Positions 26,956 through 36,555 of a stretch of DNA of 64,000 nt are shown here, piece after piece. The notes below the pieces were generated by a model. That model was given only the letters and a program-made list of their open reading frames with translations. It had not been told where the DNA came from and made no database searches. Origin of the DNA: Corynebacterium lemuris (GTDB lineage Bacteria > Actinomycetota > Actinomycetes > Mycobacteriales > Mycobacteriaceae); assembly GCF_024919295.1 (NCBI RefSeq), contig NZ_JANWTC010000001.1, forward strand, positions 606,058 to 670,057, written 5' to 3'. How positions within the stretch are numbered: position 1 is the stretch's first letter; every line of letters starts with the position of its first letter. Both the position numbers and the translations under genes were made by a program.

Positions 26956-27624
26956 ATGACATCACCTGCTGAGAACACCGATGTCCTGAGCCCCGAGGCA
27001 CAGGTCACCATCACCGGTCGGAATGTCGAGGTCCCGGAGCACTTCGCTGAGCGTGTCAACAGCAAGCTCGCCAAGATTGAGCGCCTCGACCCGACCCTGA
27101 CGTTCTTCCACGTGGAACTCCAGCACGAGCCGAACCCGCGCCGTGACTCGGAGTCCGACCGTATCCAGATCACCGCCACCGGCAAGGGCCACCTGGCCCG
27201 GGCCGAGGCCAAGGAGGACAGCTTCTACGCCGCCCTGGAGACCGCTCTGGGGAAGATGGAGCGCTCCCTGCGCAAGGTCAAGGCACGTCGCTCGATCTCC
27301 CGTTCGGGACACCGTGCACCCACCTCGACCGGTGTCGCAGCCGCCGAGATGGTCGCTGAGGCTGAGAAGGCCCGTGAGGCCCAGGACCAGTACGACGTCG
27401 ATCCGTACGCCGATTCCGTCAAGGATGTCGTCCCGGGTCAGGTCGTGCGCAGCAAGGAGCACACCGCCACCCCGATGAGCGTTGACGACGCCCTGTCGGA
27501 GATGGAGCTCGTCGGCCACGATTTCTACCTCTTCATCAACGAGGAGAACAACCGCCCGTCGGTGGTGTACCGTCGCCACGCCTTCGACTACGGTCTGATC
27601 TCCCTCGCCGAGGAAGAGAAGTAG
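26956..27624 (+). CDS. hpf: Ribosome hibernation promoting factor, long form
   Basis: 222 residues. N-terminal ribosome-binding domain (about 14-115, VTITGRNVEVPEHFAERVNSKL) joined by a flexible Ala/Glu linker to the C-terminal dimerisation domain (about 163-222, MSVDDALSEMELVGHDFYLF). Long HPF joins two 70S ribosomes into inactive 100S dimers in stationary phase. It has its own promoter and terminator upstream of secA, and the secA neighbourhood is standard in actinobacteria and firmicutes. Confidence 0.94.
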   Translation: MTSPAENTDVLSPEAQVTITGRNVEVPEHFAERVNSKLAKIERLDPTLTFFHVELQHEPNPRRDSESDRIQITATGKGHLARAEAKEDSFYAALETALGKMERSLRKVKARRSISRSGHRAPTSTGVAAAEMVAEAEKAREAQDQYDVDPYADSVKDVVPGQVVRSKEHTATPMSVDDALSEMELVGHDFYLFINEENNRPSVVYRRHAFDYGLISLAEEEK

Positions 27625-27645
27625 GAATTCCTGCCTGAGCACCGC

Positions 27646-27690
27646 CACCGCCGCCTCCACAGGCCCTTCCGGGCCGCTGGGGCGGCGGTG
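27646..27690 (+). terminator. Compound hairpin terminator after hpf
   Basis: CACCGCCGCC / GGCGGCGGTG (10 bp, 27646-27655 and 27681-27690) enclosing a second stem GGCCC/GGGCC (27662-27675). TCGTCGTTGTTG follows, moderately T-rich. Confidence 0.65.
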
Positions 27691-27704
27691 TCGTCGTTGT
27701 TGCG

Positions 27705-27710
27705 TACAAT
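27705..27710 (+). promoter_or_regulatory. -10 box of secA
   Basis: TACAAT right after the hpf terminator; leader about 40 nt with AAAGGA 9 nt before the GTG. Confidence 0.5.
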
Positions 27711-27755
27711 GACGCAGAAACTAGTTTCCATATCGACCACAAAGGACGACTGCAC

Positions 27756-30299
27756 GTGTTTGGACTGTCCAAGCTGCTCCGCGTCGGTGAAGGGCGCACC
27801 GTCAAGCGACTCAACAAGATCGCGCAGGATGTTCTCGCCCTCGAGGACGAGTACGCTGCGCTGAGTGATGAGGAACTCAAGGCGAAGACCGACGAGTTCC
27901 GGGCGCGCCTCGCCGACGGGGAGACCCTCAACGACCTGCTCCTGGAGGCCTTCGCCACCGCACGTGAGGCGGCCTGGCGTGTGCTGGGTCAGAAGCACTA
28001 CCTGGTCCAGGTGATGGGTGGCGCCGCCCTGCACTTCGGCAACGTCGCCGAGATGAAGACGGGTGAGGGCAAGACCCTGACCTCGGTGCTGCCCGCCTAC
28101 CTCAACGCCCTCGAGGGCCGGGGCGTGCACATCGTCACGGTCAACGACTACCTGGCCAGGCGAGACGCCGAGATGATGGGTCGCGTGCACCGCTTCCTCG
28201 GTCTGTCCGTCGGCGTGATCCTCTCCGACATGGATCCGGATGAGCGGGAGGAGGCCTACGACGCCGACATCACCTACGGCACCAACAACGAGCTGGGCTT
28301 CGATTACCTGCGTGACAACATGGCCCGCTCCCTGGACGACCTCGTCCAGCGTGGCCACCACTACGCCATCGTGGATGAGGTCGACTCGATCCTCATCGAC
28401 GAGGCGCGTACCCCGCTGATCATCTCCGGTCAGGTCGACGGTTCCTCGCAGTTCTACAACGTCTTCGCTGAGCTGGCTCCGCGCATGCGGGTGGGCATCC
28501 ACTATGAGCTGGACCAGCGTCAGCGCACGGTGGGTGTGCTGGAGGAGGGCGTGGCCTACGTCGAGGACCAGCTGGGCATCGACAACCTCTATGCCCCGGA
28601 GAACTCCCAGCTGGTCGGTTACCTCAACAACGCGCTGAAGGTGAAGGAGCTCTTCGAGCGTGACAAGGACTACATCGTGCGCAACGGTGAGGTCATGATC
28701 GTGGACTCCTTCACCGGACGTGTGCTCTCGGGCCGCCGCTACAGCGAGGGGCTGCACCAGGCCATCGAGGCCAAGGAGAAGGTGGAGATCCAGAGCGAGA
28801 ACCAGAGCCTGGCCACCGTCACCCTGCAGAACTACTTCCGTCTCTACGAGAAGCTGGCCGGCATGACCGGTACCGCCGAGACGGAGGCCGCCGAGCTGCA
28901 CCAGATCTACAAGCTCGATGTGGTGCCGATCCCGACGAACCGGGACAACCAGCGTGAGGACATGGTCGACCGCGTCTACAAGACGCAGGAGGCGAAGTTC
29001 GCGGCCGTAGCCGAGGACATCGCCGAGCGTGTGGAGAAGGGCCAGCCGGTGCTGGTGGGCACCACCTCGGTGGAGCGTTCCGAGTATCTCTCGCAGTTGC
29101 TGCAGCGCCGCGGTATCCCGCACAAGGTCCTCAACGCCAAGCACCACGAGGAGGAGGGTGAGATCATCGCCCAGGCCGGTGTGCCGGGCGCGGTGACCGT
29201 GTCCACCAACATGGCCGGCCGTGGTACCGACATCGTCCTCGGCGGCAACCCCGAGGTCATGCTGGACATCCGTCTGCGGGCGCGCGGTCTCGACCCCTTC
29301 GAGGATGAGGAGGCCTACCAGGCCGCCTGGGACGCGGAGCTGCCGAAGGCGAAGAAGCGGGCCCAGGAGCTGGGTGACCAGGCCCGCGCGGCCGGCGGTC
29401 TCTATGTGCTGGGTACCGAGCGCCACGAGTCGCGCCGGATCGACAACCAGCTGCGTGGTCGTGCCGGCCGTCAGGGTGATCCGGGTGCGACCCGTTTCTA
29501 CCTGTCCATGCGTGATGAGCTCATGGTGCGTTTCGTGGGCCAGTCCATGGAGAACATGATGAACCGTCTCAACGTGCCGGATGATGTGCCCATCGAGGCG
29601 AAGATGGTCACCAACTCCATCAAGGGCGCGCAGGCGCAGGTGGAGAACCAGAACTTCGAGGTGCGCAAGGACGTCCTGAAATACGATGAGGTGCTCAATG
29701 AGCAGCGCAAGGTCATCTACGCCGAGCGCCGCGAGATTCTCGAGGCCAAGGACATCCGCCAGTACATCCGCAACATGATCGACGAGACCATCGGCGCCTA
29801 CGTGGATGGTGCCACCGAGGTCGGTTATGTCGAGGACTGGGACCTGGCCTCCCTGTGGAAGGCACTCGAGTCGCTCTACGGCCCGAGCTTCACGTGGCAG
29901 GAGCTTGTCGACGGCTCGGAGTACGGCTCCCCGGGTGAGCTCACCGCCGAGCAGCTCCGCGAGGCGCTCACCGCCGACGCCCAGCGTGAGTACAGTCAGC
30001 TGGAGGAGAATGTCTCCGCCATCGGCGGCGAGGCGCAGATGCGCAACCTGGAGCGCATGGTCATCCTGCCGGTGATCGACACCAAGTGGCGCGAGCACCT
30101 CTACGAGATGGACTACCTCAAGGAGGGCATCGGTCTGCGCGCCATGGCACAGCGTGATCCGCTGGTCGAGTACCAGAAGGAGGGCGGCGACATGTTCAAC
30201 GCCATGAACGACGCCATCAAGGAGGAGACCGTCCGCCAGCTGTTCATGCTGCGCAAGCAGTTCGAGCCGCAGCCGGCTCCGCAGGTCACCGAGGCCTAG
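27756..30299 (+). CDS. secA: Preprotein translocase ATPase SecA (SecA1)
   Basis: 847-residue motor that drives proteins through SecYEG. Walker A MKTGEGKT (K106), [35 protein letters not shown] and the arginine finger [13 protein letters not shown] are all present. It ends [12 protein letters not shown] without the C-terminal zinc-binding Cys motif of E. coli SecA, as usual for actinobacterial SecA1. GTG start has AAAGGA upstream. A convergent gene ends 4 nt away. Confidence 0.97.
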   Translation: MFGLSKLLRVGEGRTVKRLNKIAQDVLALEDEYAALSDEELKAKTDEFRARLADGETLNDLLLEAFATAREAAWRVLGQKHYLVQVMGGAALHFGNVAEMKTGEGKTLTSVLPAYLNALEGRGVHIVTVNDYLARRDAEMMGRVHRFLGLSVGVILSDMDPDEREEAYDADITYGTNNELGFDYLRDNMARSLDDLVQRGHHYAIVDEVDSILIDEARTPLIISGQVDGSSQFYNVFAELAPRMRVGIHYELDQRQRTVGVLEEGVAYVEDQLGIDNLYAPENSQLVGYLNNALKVKELFERDKDYIVRNGEVMIVDSFTGRVLSGRRYSEGLHQAIEAKEKVEIQSENQSLATVTLQNYFRLYEKLAGMTGTAETEAAELHQIYKLDVVPIPTNRDNQREDMVDRVYKTQEAKFAAVAEDIAERVEKGQPVLVGTTSVERSEYLSQLLQRRGIPHKVLNAKHHEEEGEIIAQAGVPGAVTVSTNMAGRGTDIVLGGNPEVMLDIRLRARGLDPFEDEEAYQAAWDAELPKAKKRAQELGDQARAAGGLYVLGTERHESRRIDNQLRGRAGRQGDPGATRFYLSMRDELMVRFVGQSMENMMNRLNVPDDVPIEAKMVTNSIKGAQAQVENQNFEVRKDVLKYDEVLNEQRKVIYAERREILEAKDIRQYIRNMIDETIGAYVDGATEVGYVEDWDLASLWKALESLYGPSFTWQELVDGSEYGSPGELTAEQLREALTADAQREYSQLEENVSAIGGEAQMRNLERMVILPVIDTKWREHLYEMDYLKEGIGLRAMAQRDPLVEYQKEGGDMFNAMNDAIKEETVRQLFMLRKQFEPQPAPQVTEA

Positions 30300-30303
30300 C
30301 CCG

Positions 30304-30678
30304 TCAGAGGACCCGGAAGCTCACGAGCTGCCGCCCGGACATCCGGGCGGTGAAGGCGTGGGCCCGGCCGGCGGAGACGGCGGTGCCGAAGAGTTCTCCG
30401 CCGGAACGCAGGTGGAGGGTGTCCACCCGCACGGGCCCGCGGATGCCCTGCCGTTGGCGGGCCGCCGCGTGCAGGCGCACCGGGGTGGCGAACTGCGGGG
30501 CCTTGAGCTGGGGGACCGGGCGCATTCCGAAGGCCGTCTCCAGGGCGATGCGCACGAGTGTCTCCGCGCGGTGCCGGGAGCCGTCGACGGCCGGTGGCGG
30601 GGGCGGGGCGAGGTCGGCAAGCGGGGGCCGGGGGACGAGCACCTTCAGGTGTGTGAGACCGGGTACGGGGGACAACAT
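30304..30678 (-). CDS. Rv3235-family protein
   Basis: 124-residue actinobacterial protein of unknown function near secA1. Pro/Ala/Arg-rich first 40 residues; conserved middle AETLVRIALETAFGMRPVPQLK and C-terminal core VRVDTLHLRSGGELFGTAVSAGRAHAFTARM, which looks like a small beta-rich fold. ATG has GGAG 7 nt upstream. Convergent with secA. Confidence 0.7.
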   Translation of the reverse strand: MLSPVPGLTHLKVLVPRPPLADLAPPPPPAVDGSRHRAETLVRIALETAFGMRPVPQLKAPQFATPVRLHAAARQRQGIRGPVRVDTLHLRSGGELFGTAVSAGRAHAFTARMSGRQLVSFRVL

Positions 30679-30723
30679 GACTGCTCCAGTGAGGACACTC
30701 GGGGCAGACGCGGGATGGGCTGG

Positions 30724-30729
30724 GTATCA
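30724..30729 (+). promoter_or_regulatory. Candidate -10 for the HAD-like gene
   Basis: TATCAT about 43 nt before the GTG, in the divergent gap with the Rv3235-like gene. Confidence 0.4.
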
Positions 30730-30772
30730 TTGTGACACGCAGACAGCGATAACACATCTGAGGGAGCAGCGA

Positions 30773-31183
30773 GTGCGTGGACTGATCGTCGATTTTGTCG
30801 GAGTACTGGACGGGCCGGAGGAGGACCAGCGCCGCTGGAAGAACCTCTTCGCGGCGGCGAAGGCCAACGGTGTGGCCACGGCCATCCTCTCCAACGACCC
30901 GGGGGGCCCGGCCGCGGAGCACATCCGTGAGTGGGAGTACCGCGGCATCGTCGACGCCGTCCTGCTCTCCGGTGAGATCGGGGCGGAGAAGCCTGAGCCG
31001 GCGGCCTTCGCAGCGGTGGCCGAGGCCATCGACCTGCCGGTCAACGACTGTGTGCTGGTCGACGACTCCATCCTCAATGTCCGTGGTGCCGTCGAGGCTG
31101 GTCTGGTGGGCGTGCTCTACCAGGTCTTCGACCGCGCGGTCATCGAGATCTGCGCCATCTTCGACATCGAGGGCGAGTTCTAG
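30773..31183 (+). CDS. HAD-superfamily hydrolase-like protein
   Basis: 136 residues, a cap-less HAD fold. Motif I reads IVDFVGVLDG: the nucleophile Asp7 is kept but the second Asp (general acid in phosphatases) is Val9. Motif II is near ILSNDPGG, the Lys is in GAEKPEPAAF and motif IV is VDDSILNVRGA. Phosphatase activity is therefore doubtful. GTG has GGGAG 6 nt upstream. Its stop directly abuts the next gene. Confidence 0.7.
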   Translation: MRGLIVDFVGVLDGPEEDQRRWKNLFAAAKANGVATAILSNDPGGPAAEHIREWEYRGIVDAVLLSGEIGAEKPEPAAFAAVAEAIDLPVNDCVLVDDSILNVRGAVEAGLVGVLYQVFDRAVIEICAIFDIEGEF

Positions 31184-31690
31184 GTGCGCGTCTACCTGCC
31201 GGCGACCTTCGCCATGCTGACCGGCCTCAACGAGACGGGGACAATGCCCGTCCGTTCCGGCTGGGGTTTCGCCGCCACGCCCGCCCTGGTGGAGTTCTAC
31301 ACCGCCGGTGACGAGGAGGAGATCGGCTACGCCGCCTACCTCGACGCAGCGGAGGCGTCCCTGCGACTGCTGGCCATCGGCGACGAGGAGGCCTTCCCGC
31401 ACCGCCGGGTGGTCGTCTCCGTCGACGTGGATGACTCAGCGGTGACCCTGGCCCCGGAGAACGGGGAGTCCGTGGTCGCGCTCTCGCCCGCGGTGATTGA
31501 GCTGGCCGATGTCGCGGCCATCCACATCGACATCGAGGAATCGGAGGAGGCGACGAAGGCCGCGATCAAGGTCATCGACGCCTCCGACCTCGGTGATGAG
31601 GACGCCGAGCTGACAGTGGGGGATGCCCAGGAGAATTTCATGGCATTCTACGATCCCACTGAGCTCCCTTTCCTGATCGAACTGCTCTAG
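31184..31690 (+). CDS. DUF6912 family protein
   Basis: 168 residues, strongly acidic. The beginning MRVYLPATFAMLTGL and FAATPALVEFYTAGDEEEIGYAAYLDAAEASLRLL match an actinobacterial family of unknown function (DUF6912). GTG begins at the base after the HAD stop, so the two are translated together and may act together. No catalytic motif seen. Confidence 0.7.
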   Translation: MRVYLPATFAMLTGLNETGTMPVRSGWGFAATPALVEFYTAGDEEEIGYAAYLDAAEASLRLLAIGDEEAFPHRRVVVSVDVDDSAVTLAPENGESVVALSPAVIELADVAAIHIDIEESEEATKAAIKVIDASDLGDEDAELTVGDAQENFMAFYDPTELPFLIELL

Positions 31691-31732
31691 GAAACTGCCG
31701 CGGGAATCCTGCGGCGTGGCGATGGACAACAA

Positions 31733-31765
31733 GGTTACGTTGGCGTAGGCTACGCGATCGTAACC
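31733..31765. promoter_or_regulatory. 33-bp palindromic operator at the desaturase promoter
   Basis: A dyad centred on 31749: outer arms GGTTACG/CGTAACC, inner arms GCGTAG/CTACGC; 14 of 16 base pairs match. It consists of TACG/CGTA half-sites at regular spacing and includes TAGGCT (31746-31751), a likely -10. A TetR-type fatty-acid repressor is the natural candidate; none is encoded in this window. Confidence 0.6.
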
Positions 31766-31793
31766 AAATGCTATTCCTTCTGAGGAGGGGTCG

Positions 31794-32837
31794 ATGACCG
31801 AATCGCCCGACGGACTCGCCCGCTTCCGCGGCATCCTGAGACGTTTCACCACACCGCTGCTGCCGGACGACTACACCGTCCTGGCCAACCCGCTGTGGTC
31901 CCGGCGTGAACTGCGCGGAAAAATCGAGAGCGTCGAACGTTTCCCCGACGACACCATCCACCTGGTCATCCGCCCCGGCTGGGGCGTCCCGGTGCACTTC
32001 AAGGCCGGCCAGTACATCGGTATCGGCCTGCGTGTGGACGGGCGCTACACCTGGCGCAGTTACTCCCTGACCAACACCCCCGACACCCGCGACGGACTGT
32101 TCTCCATCACCATCCGCGCCGTGGAGAAGGGCAGGCTGTCCACCCACCTCATCGGCACCGCCAGGCCGGGCATCAACGTCCGCCTGGCCGCCCCCGCCGG
32201 TGACTTCCACCTCACCGACCCGCTGCCGGAGAAGCTGCTCTTCGTCACCGCCGGTTCCGGCGTGACCCCGGTCGTGGCCATGCTGCGCAGCCTGGAGGAA
32301 CGCCGCGGGGAGAGCGACATCAAGGTCGTCCACTCCGTGCGCAACCGCGCCGATCTCATCTTCGAGGACGTCCTCGAGGACTTCGACGCCCACACCCAGG
32401 TCACCTCCCAGGACGGGCGCGTCTCCCCGAAGGTCCTGGAGCAGCTCGTGCCCGACTACGCCGAGCGCGTCGTCTACGCCTGCGGCCCGGCCACCATGCT
32501 CGATGAGCTGGAGACCTGGGCCGAGGAGCGCGGCGTGGAGATCCGTGTCGAACGCTTCACCCTCGACCGCGTCTCCGACGCCAAGGGCGGCACCATCACC
32601 TTCGCCCGCCAGGGCGTGGAGACCACCGTCGACGGCGCCACCACCATCCTCGAGGCCGGCGAGGCCGCCGGCGTGCAGATGCCCTTCGGCTGCCGCATGG
32701 GCATCTGCCAGACCTGCGTCCGTGAGCTCGTCGACGGCCACGTCCACGACCTGCGCACCGGCGACACAAAGGAACCCGGTTCCCGCATCCGCACCTGCGT
32801 CGGCGTCGCCGCCGGCGATGTCACCATCGACGCCTAG
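31794..32837 (+). CDS. Ferredoxin reductase with fused 2Fe-2S domain (desaturase partner, Rv3230c-like)
   Basis: 347 residues. FAD domain with WRSYSLTNTP, NAD domain with GSGVTPVVAML and YACGPATMLDELE, then a plant-type 2Fe-2S ferredoxin domain with CRMGICQTC and a fourth Cys in RIRTCVGV. Passes electrons from NAD(P)H to the desaturase encoded 9 nt downstream, like Rv3230c with DesA3. Strong AGGAGGGG ribosome site. The operator upstream suggests control by fatty-acid supply. Confidence 0.9.
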   Translation: MTESPDGLARFRGILRRFTTPLLPDDYTVLANPLWSRRELRGKIESVERFPDDTIHLVIRPGWGVPVHFKAGQYIGIGLRVDGRYTWRSYSLTNTPDTRDGLFSITIRAVEKGRLSTHLIGTARPGINVRLAAPAGDFHLTDPLPEKLLFVTAGSGVTPVVAMLRSLEERRGESDIKVVHSVRNRADLIFEDVLEDFDAHTQVTSQDGRVSPKVLEQLVPDYAERVVYACGPATMLDELETWAEERGVEIRVERFTLDRVSDAKGGTITFARQGVETTVDGATTILEAGEAAGVQMPFGCRMGICQTCVRELVDGHVHDLRTGDTKEPGSRIRTCVGVAAGDVTIDA

Positions 32838-32846
32838 GAGACCCAC

Positions 32847-34166
32847 ATGGCAATCGACAACATCAAGGCATACTCCCACCTCACCGACGAGGACATCCGC
32901 GAAATCGGCAGCCGCCTCGACGCCATCAAGGAGGAGTTCGAGGCCGACCTCGGCGAGAAGGACGTCCGCTACATCAAGGGGCTGATCCGTACCCAGCGCT
33001 ACATCGAGATCGCCGGCCGCGGCGCCCTCCTCTTCTCCGGGAAGAAGCCCTTCTGGCTCGCCGGCGTCGCCCTGCTCTCCCTGTCCAAGATCCTCGAGAA
33101 CCTCGAGATCGGCCACAACGTCATGCACGGCCAGTGGGACTGGATGAACGACCCGGAGATCCACTCCACCACCTGGGAATGGGACAACGTCTGCCCCTCC
33201 TCACAGTGGATGCACACCCACAACTTCGCCCACCACAAGTACACCAACATCCTGGGCATGGACACGGACGTCGGTTACGGTGTCCTGCGCGTCACCCGTG
33301 ACCGCAAGTGGTCCGCGATGCACGCCTTCCAGCCGCTGATCAACGTCACCCTGGCTTCCCTGTTCCAGTGGGCCGTGGGCTTCTATGACGTCGAGCTGGG
33401 CAAGCTCGCCGCCGGCCGCACCACCTGGAAGGAGACCGCCCCGAAGTTCTGGGAGACCGCCCGCAAGGCCGGCACCCAGGGGCTGCGTGACTACCTCCTC
33501 TTCCCGGCGCTGTCCGGCCCCAACTTCCTCCACACCGTCACCGCCAACGCCACCGCGAACTTCATCCGCTCCGTCTGGGCCTACGCCGTGATCTTCTGCG
33601 GACACTTCCCGGACGAGGCCGAGACCTTCACCAAGGAACAGTGGAAGAACGAGACCCACGACGAGTGGTACCTGCGCCAGATGCTCGGATCCGCCAACTT
33701 CCGCGGTGGCAAGATCCTGACCATCCTGTCGGGCAACCTCAACTACCAGGTCGAGCACCACCTCTTCCCGGACATGCCCTCGAACCGCCTGTCGGAGATC
33801 GGCAAGCGCGTCGAGGCGATCTGCGAGGAATTCGACCTGCCCTACAACACCGACTCCTTCCCGGCCCAGCTGCTCAAGGTTCAGCGCACCCTGCTGAAGC
33901 TGTCCCTGCCGAACAAGCTCCTGGCCGCCGACCGCGACAACGCGCCCGAGGTCCGCTCCAACGCAGCCTTCACCAAGTACCCCGAGCTGGAGGACAAGGT
34001 CTGGGTCGGCGAGAACGAGGCCGGCCAGCGCTCCGGACTGCGCTCGGGCCTGGACTTCCTGGCGAAGCTGCGCCCTTCCGCCAAGGAAGCGGTACTCAAC
34101 TTCACCGGCCGCACCCCGGAGTGGCGCAACCGCGTCGCCGCACCGGAGCCGCAGAAGGCCGTGTAG
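32847..34166 (+). CDS. Membrane fatty-acid (acyl-CoA) delta-9 desaturase, DesA3-like
   Basis: 439 residues. Three histidine boxes: HNVMH (H90, H94), HTHNFAHH (H123-H130) and QVEHHLFP (H304-H305), which hold the di-iron centre. Hydrophobic segments lie near 63-82 and 180-210. Predicted to introduce the delta-9 double bond into stearoyl-CoA to give oleate for membrane lipids. GGAG lies 6 nt before the ATG. Operon partner is the reductase upstream. Confidence 0.9.
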   Translation: MAIDNIKAYSHLTDEDIREIGSRLDAIKEEFEADLGEKDVRYIKGLIRTQRYIEIAGRGALLFSGKKPFWLAGVALLSLSKILENLEIGHNVMHGQWDWMNDPEIHSTTWEWDNVCPSSQWMHTHNFAHHKYTNILGMDTDVGYGVLRVTRDRKWSAMHAFQPLINVTLASLFQWAVGFYDVELGKLAAGRTTWKETAPKFWETARKAGTQGLRDYLLFPALSGPNFLHTVTANATANFIRSVWAYAVIFCGHFPDEAETFTKEQWKNETHDEWYLRQMLGSANFRGGKILTILSGNLNYQVEHHLFPDMPSNRLSEIGKRVEAICEEFDLPYNTDSFPAQLLKVQRTLLKLSLPNKLLAADRDNAPEVRSNAAFTKYPELEDKVWVGENEAGQRSGLRSGLDFLAKLRPSAKEAVLNFTGRTPEWRNRVAAPEPQKAV

Positions 34167-34183
34167 TCCACCCCTGAATGATG

Positions 34184-34218
34184 CAGCCCCCGCCCGGAGT
34201 GAATCCGGCCGGGGGCTG
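34184..34218 (+). terminator. Hairpin after the desaturase gene
   Basis: CAGCCCCCG / CGGGGGCTG (9 bp) with inner CCGG/CCGG pairing, between convergent desaturase and rsgA. No clear T-run, so strength is uncertain; it could serve both sides. Confidence 0.55.
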
Positions 34219-34251
34219 TCTGCGTGTCAGACAATAGGCAGAACCCGGCCC

Positions 34252-35259
34252 CTACATCTCCCACTCATTGTTGGAACTCAGGGCCTCGAGCAGCTTGCGT
34301 ACCGCATCCCGGCGCCGCGCGGAGGCGGTGTCCGGCTCGAGGTCATCCAGGGCACATTCCGGATCTGCCGGGGGACCGAGGTGGGTGCAGCCGCGCGGGC
34401 AGTTCTCCACGGCAGCGGCGAGATCCTCGAAGACACCGACGACGGTGTCCGCGTCCACGTGGGCCAGGCCGAAGGAACGGATACCGGGGGTGTCGATGAT
34501 CCAGCCGCCCTCGGGCAGCCGGAGCGCGACGGACTGGGTGGAGGTGTGCCGTCCCTTGCCCACCCCGGAGACCACGCCGGTCGCCCGGTCGGCATCAGGA
34601 ACGAGCCGGTTGACCAGGGTGGATTTGCCCACACCGGAGTGGCCGACCAGGGCCGTGACCTTGCCGGTGACCAGGTCGCGGACCTCGTTGACGGGGTCGT
34701 CGACGCCGGCGATGACGACCCGGACGTTCAGGTCGGCGAATTCGGCAGCGAAGGGGGCGGGGTCCGTCAGGTCGGATTTGGTCAGGCAGAGGATGGGCTC
34801 GACGTTGCCTACGAAAGCGGCGATGAGGGCGCGCTCCACGAAGCCGGAGCGGGGTGGGGGATCGGCGACGGCGGAGACGATGAGCAGCTGGTCGGCGTTG
34901 GCCACGACGATGCGCTCGTAGGGGTCGGTGTCGTCGGCGGTGCGCCGGAGCACGGAGGTGCGTTCCTCCAGCTTGACGATGCGCGCCAGAGTGCCCTCCC
35001 GGCCGGAGGTGTCACCGACGAGTCCGACGCGGTCGCCGACCTCGACGGCGGTGCGGCCCATCTCACGGGCCCGCATGGCGATGATCGCCTCCTCCCGTCC
35101 GTCGAGCATGACACCCCAGCGACCGCGGTCCTTGGTCACGACCATGCCGAACTCGGCGTCATCATGCGCGGGGCGGTCCTTGGTGCGCGGGCGGGTGCCG
35201 CGGCGGTTGGGGCGGATACGGATGTCGGATTCGTCCCACTGTCGGTTAGCCACGCACAT
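34252..35259 (-). CDS. rsgA: Ribosome small-subunit-dependent GTPase A
   Basis: 335-residue late 30S assembly factor. Circularly permuted GTPase: TKSD (about 160-163) comes before the P-loop GHSGVGKST (206-214) and DTPGIRSFG, with an N-terminal OB domain and a C-terminal zinc motif CPRGCTHLGPPADPEC. The chosen ATG overlaps the aroA stop (TGATG); a GTG two codons later is possible. Co-transcribed with aroA, as in related genomes. Confidence 0.93.
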   Translation of the reverse strand: MCVANRQWDESDIRIRPNRRGTRPRTKDRPAHDDAEFGMVVTKDRGRWGVMLDGREEAIIAMRAREMGRTAVEVGDRVGLVGDTSGREGTLARIVKLEERTSVLRRTADDTDPYERIVVANADQLLIVSAVADPPPRSGFVERALIAAFVGNVEPILCLTKSDLTDPAPFAAEFADLNVRVVIAGVDDPVNEVRDLVTGKVTALVGHSGVGKSTLVNRLVPDADRATGVVSGVGKGRHTSTQSVALRLPEGGWIIDTPGIRSFGLAHVDADTVVGVFEDLAAAVENCPRGCTHLGPPADPECALDDLEPDTASARRRDAVRKLLEALSSNNEWEM

Positions 35260-36536
35260 CACCCATGGACCATGTCCTCCCACATGTGCTCGAAGCCGGG
35301 GAGGGTCTTGGAGGTGGTCTGGACGTCCTCAACCTGAACGCCCTCGACAACCAGTCCGATGATGGCGCCGGCGGTGGCCATGCGGTGGTCGGCGTAGGAG
35401 TGCCACACCCCACCGCGGAGGTCGGTGGGGGTGATGCGCAGGCCGTCGTTAAGCTCCCGGCAGTTCCCGCCGAGCTTGTTGATCTCGGTGCTCAACGCTG
35501 CAAGGCGGTTGGTCTCGTGGCCGCGGAGATGGGCGATGCCGGTCAACTCGGAGGGGCTGGTGGCCAGGGCAGCCAGGGCCGCGACGGTGGGGGTGAGTTC
35601 CCCGATGTCGGACATGTCCAGGTGGATGCCCTTGAGCTGGCCGCTGTCTGGTCCGGTGACCCGTAGGTCATGGCCCGGGCCCTGCTCGGCGGCGACGAGT
35701 TCCACCTCGCAGCCCATGCGCTCGAGGATGTCGCGGATGACATCCCCGGGCTGGGTGGTGTCCAGCGGCCAGTGCGGGATGCACACGGTGCCGCCGGTGA
35801 CGGCCGCCGCGGCGAGGAAGGGGGTGGCGTTGGACAGGTCCGGCTCGACGTGCCAGGTACGGCCCTGGATGGGACCGGGGTGGACCTTCCAGGTGTTCTC
35901 GGAGACGTCGACGCGCACGCCGGCGCGGCGCAGCATGGCCACGGTCATCTCGATGTGCGGCAGGCTCGGCAGCTTCGGGCCGGTGTGGTGGACGGTGATG
36001 CCCTCAGTGAAGCGCGGGGCGACGAGCAGCAGGCCGGAGACGAACTGGGAGGAGCCGGAGGCGTCGATCTCCACGACGCCGCCGGTGGGGGTGCCCCTGC
36101 CTTCGACAGTGAAGGGCAGGGTATCGCCGGTGATCTCCACCCCGAGGGTGCGCAGGGCGTCGAGGATCGTGTTCATGGGCCGGACCCGGGCCTGCGGGTC
36201 GCCGTCGAAGATGACGGTGCCGGTGGCCAGTGCTGCCAGCGGCGGGACGAAACGCATCACCGTGCCGGCCAGCCCGCACTCCACTTCACCACCGTGCAGT
36301 GGTCCGGGTTCGATGCGGACACCCTCGGAGGTGTCGCGGACACCTGTACCGAGGGTGCGCAACGCTTCGGCCATGAGGTCGGTGTCGCGGGAGCGCAGGG
36401 CGTTCTCGATGACCGACGGGTAGTCGGCGAGAGCGGTGAGGATGTAGGCACGGTTGGTGATCGACTTGGAGCCGGGGATGTGCTGGGTCCACCGGATCGG
36501 TCCGTGAGCAGTGGGCGCGGGCCAGGGGGCGGTCAT
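35259..36536 (-). CDS. aroA: 3-phosphoshikimate 1-carboxyvinyltransferase (EPSP synthase)
   Basis: 425 residues from the ATG at 36536. Catalyses the sixth step of the shikimate pathway. [13 protein letters not shown] (substrate-binding), [43 protein letters not shown] and [10 protein letters not shown] are the expected family motifs. I prefer ATG 36536 over ATG 36545 because TATTAT lies exactly 7 nt before it, the leaderless spacing used elsewhere here. Divergent from the SRAP gene across 19 bp. Confidence 0.94.
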   Translation of the reverse strand: MTAPWPAPTAHGPIRWTQHIPGSKSITNRAYILTALADYPSVIENALRSRDTDLMAEALRTLGTGVRDTSEGVRIEPGPLHGGEVECGLAGTVMRFVPPLAALATGTVIFDGDPQARVRPMNTILDALRTLGVEITGDTLPFTVEGRGTPTGGVVEIDASGSSQFVSGLLLVAPRFTEGITVHHTGPKLPSLPHIEMTVAMLRRAGVRVDVSENTWKVHPGPIQGRTWHVEPDLSNATPFLAAAAVTGGTVCIPHWPLDTTQPGDVIRDILERMGCEVELVAAEQGPGHDLRVTGPDSGQLKGIHLDMSDIGELTPTVAALAALATSPSELTGIAHLRGHETNRLAALSTEINKLGGNCRELNDGLRITPTDLRGGVWHSYADHRMATAGAIIGLVVEGVQVEDVQTTSKTLPGFEHMWEDMVHG

Positions 36537-36542
36537 GTGGTC

Positions 36543-36549
36543 CATAATA
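36543..36549. promoter_or_regulatory. Shared symmetric -10 for aroA and the SRAP gene
   Basis: CATAATA: plus-strand CATAAT (36543-36548) is 7 nt from the SRAP ATG, minus-strand TATTAT (36549-36544) is 7 nt from the aroA ATG. One element appears to serve both directions. Confidence 0.5.
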
Positions 36550-36555
36550 GATCTT

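Noticed and set aside
27588..30098. Long antisense ORF (836 codons) opposite secA
   Set aside because: Codon-bias shadow of secA; no ribosome site and no recognisable domain.
31638..33164. Antisense ORF (508 codons) opposite the desaturase-reductase operon
   Set aside because: Shadow frame over genes with complete cofactor and metal motifs on the other strand.
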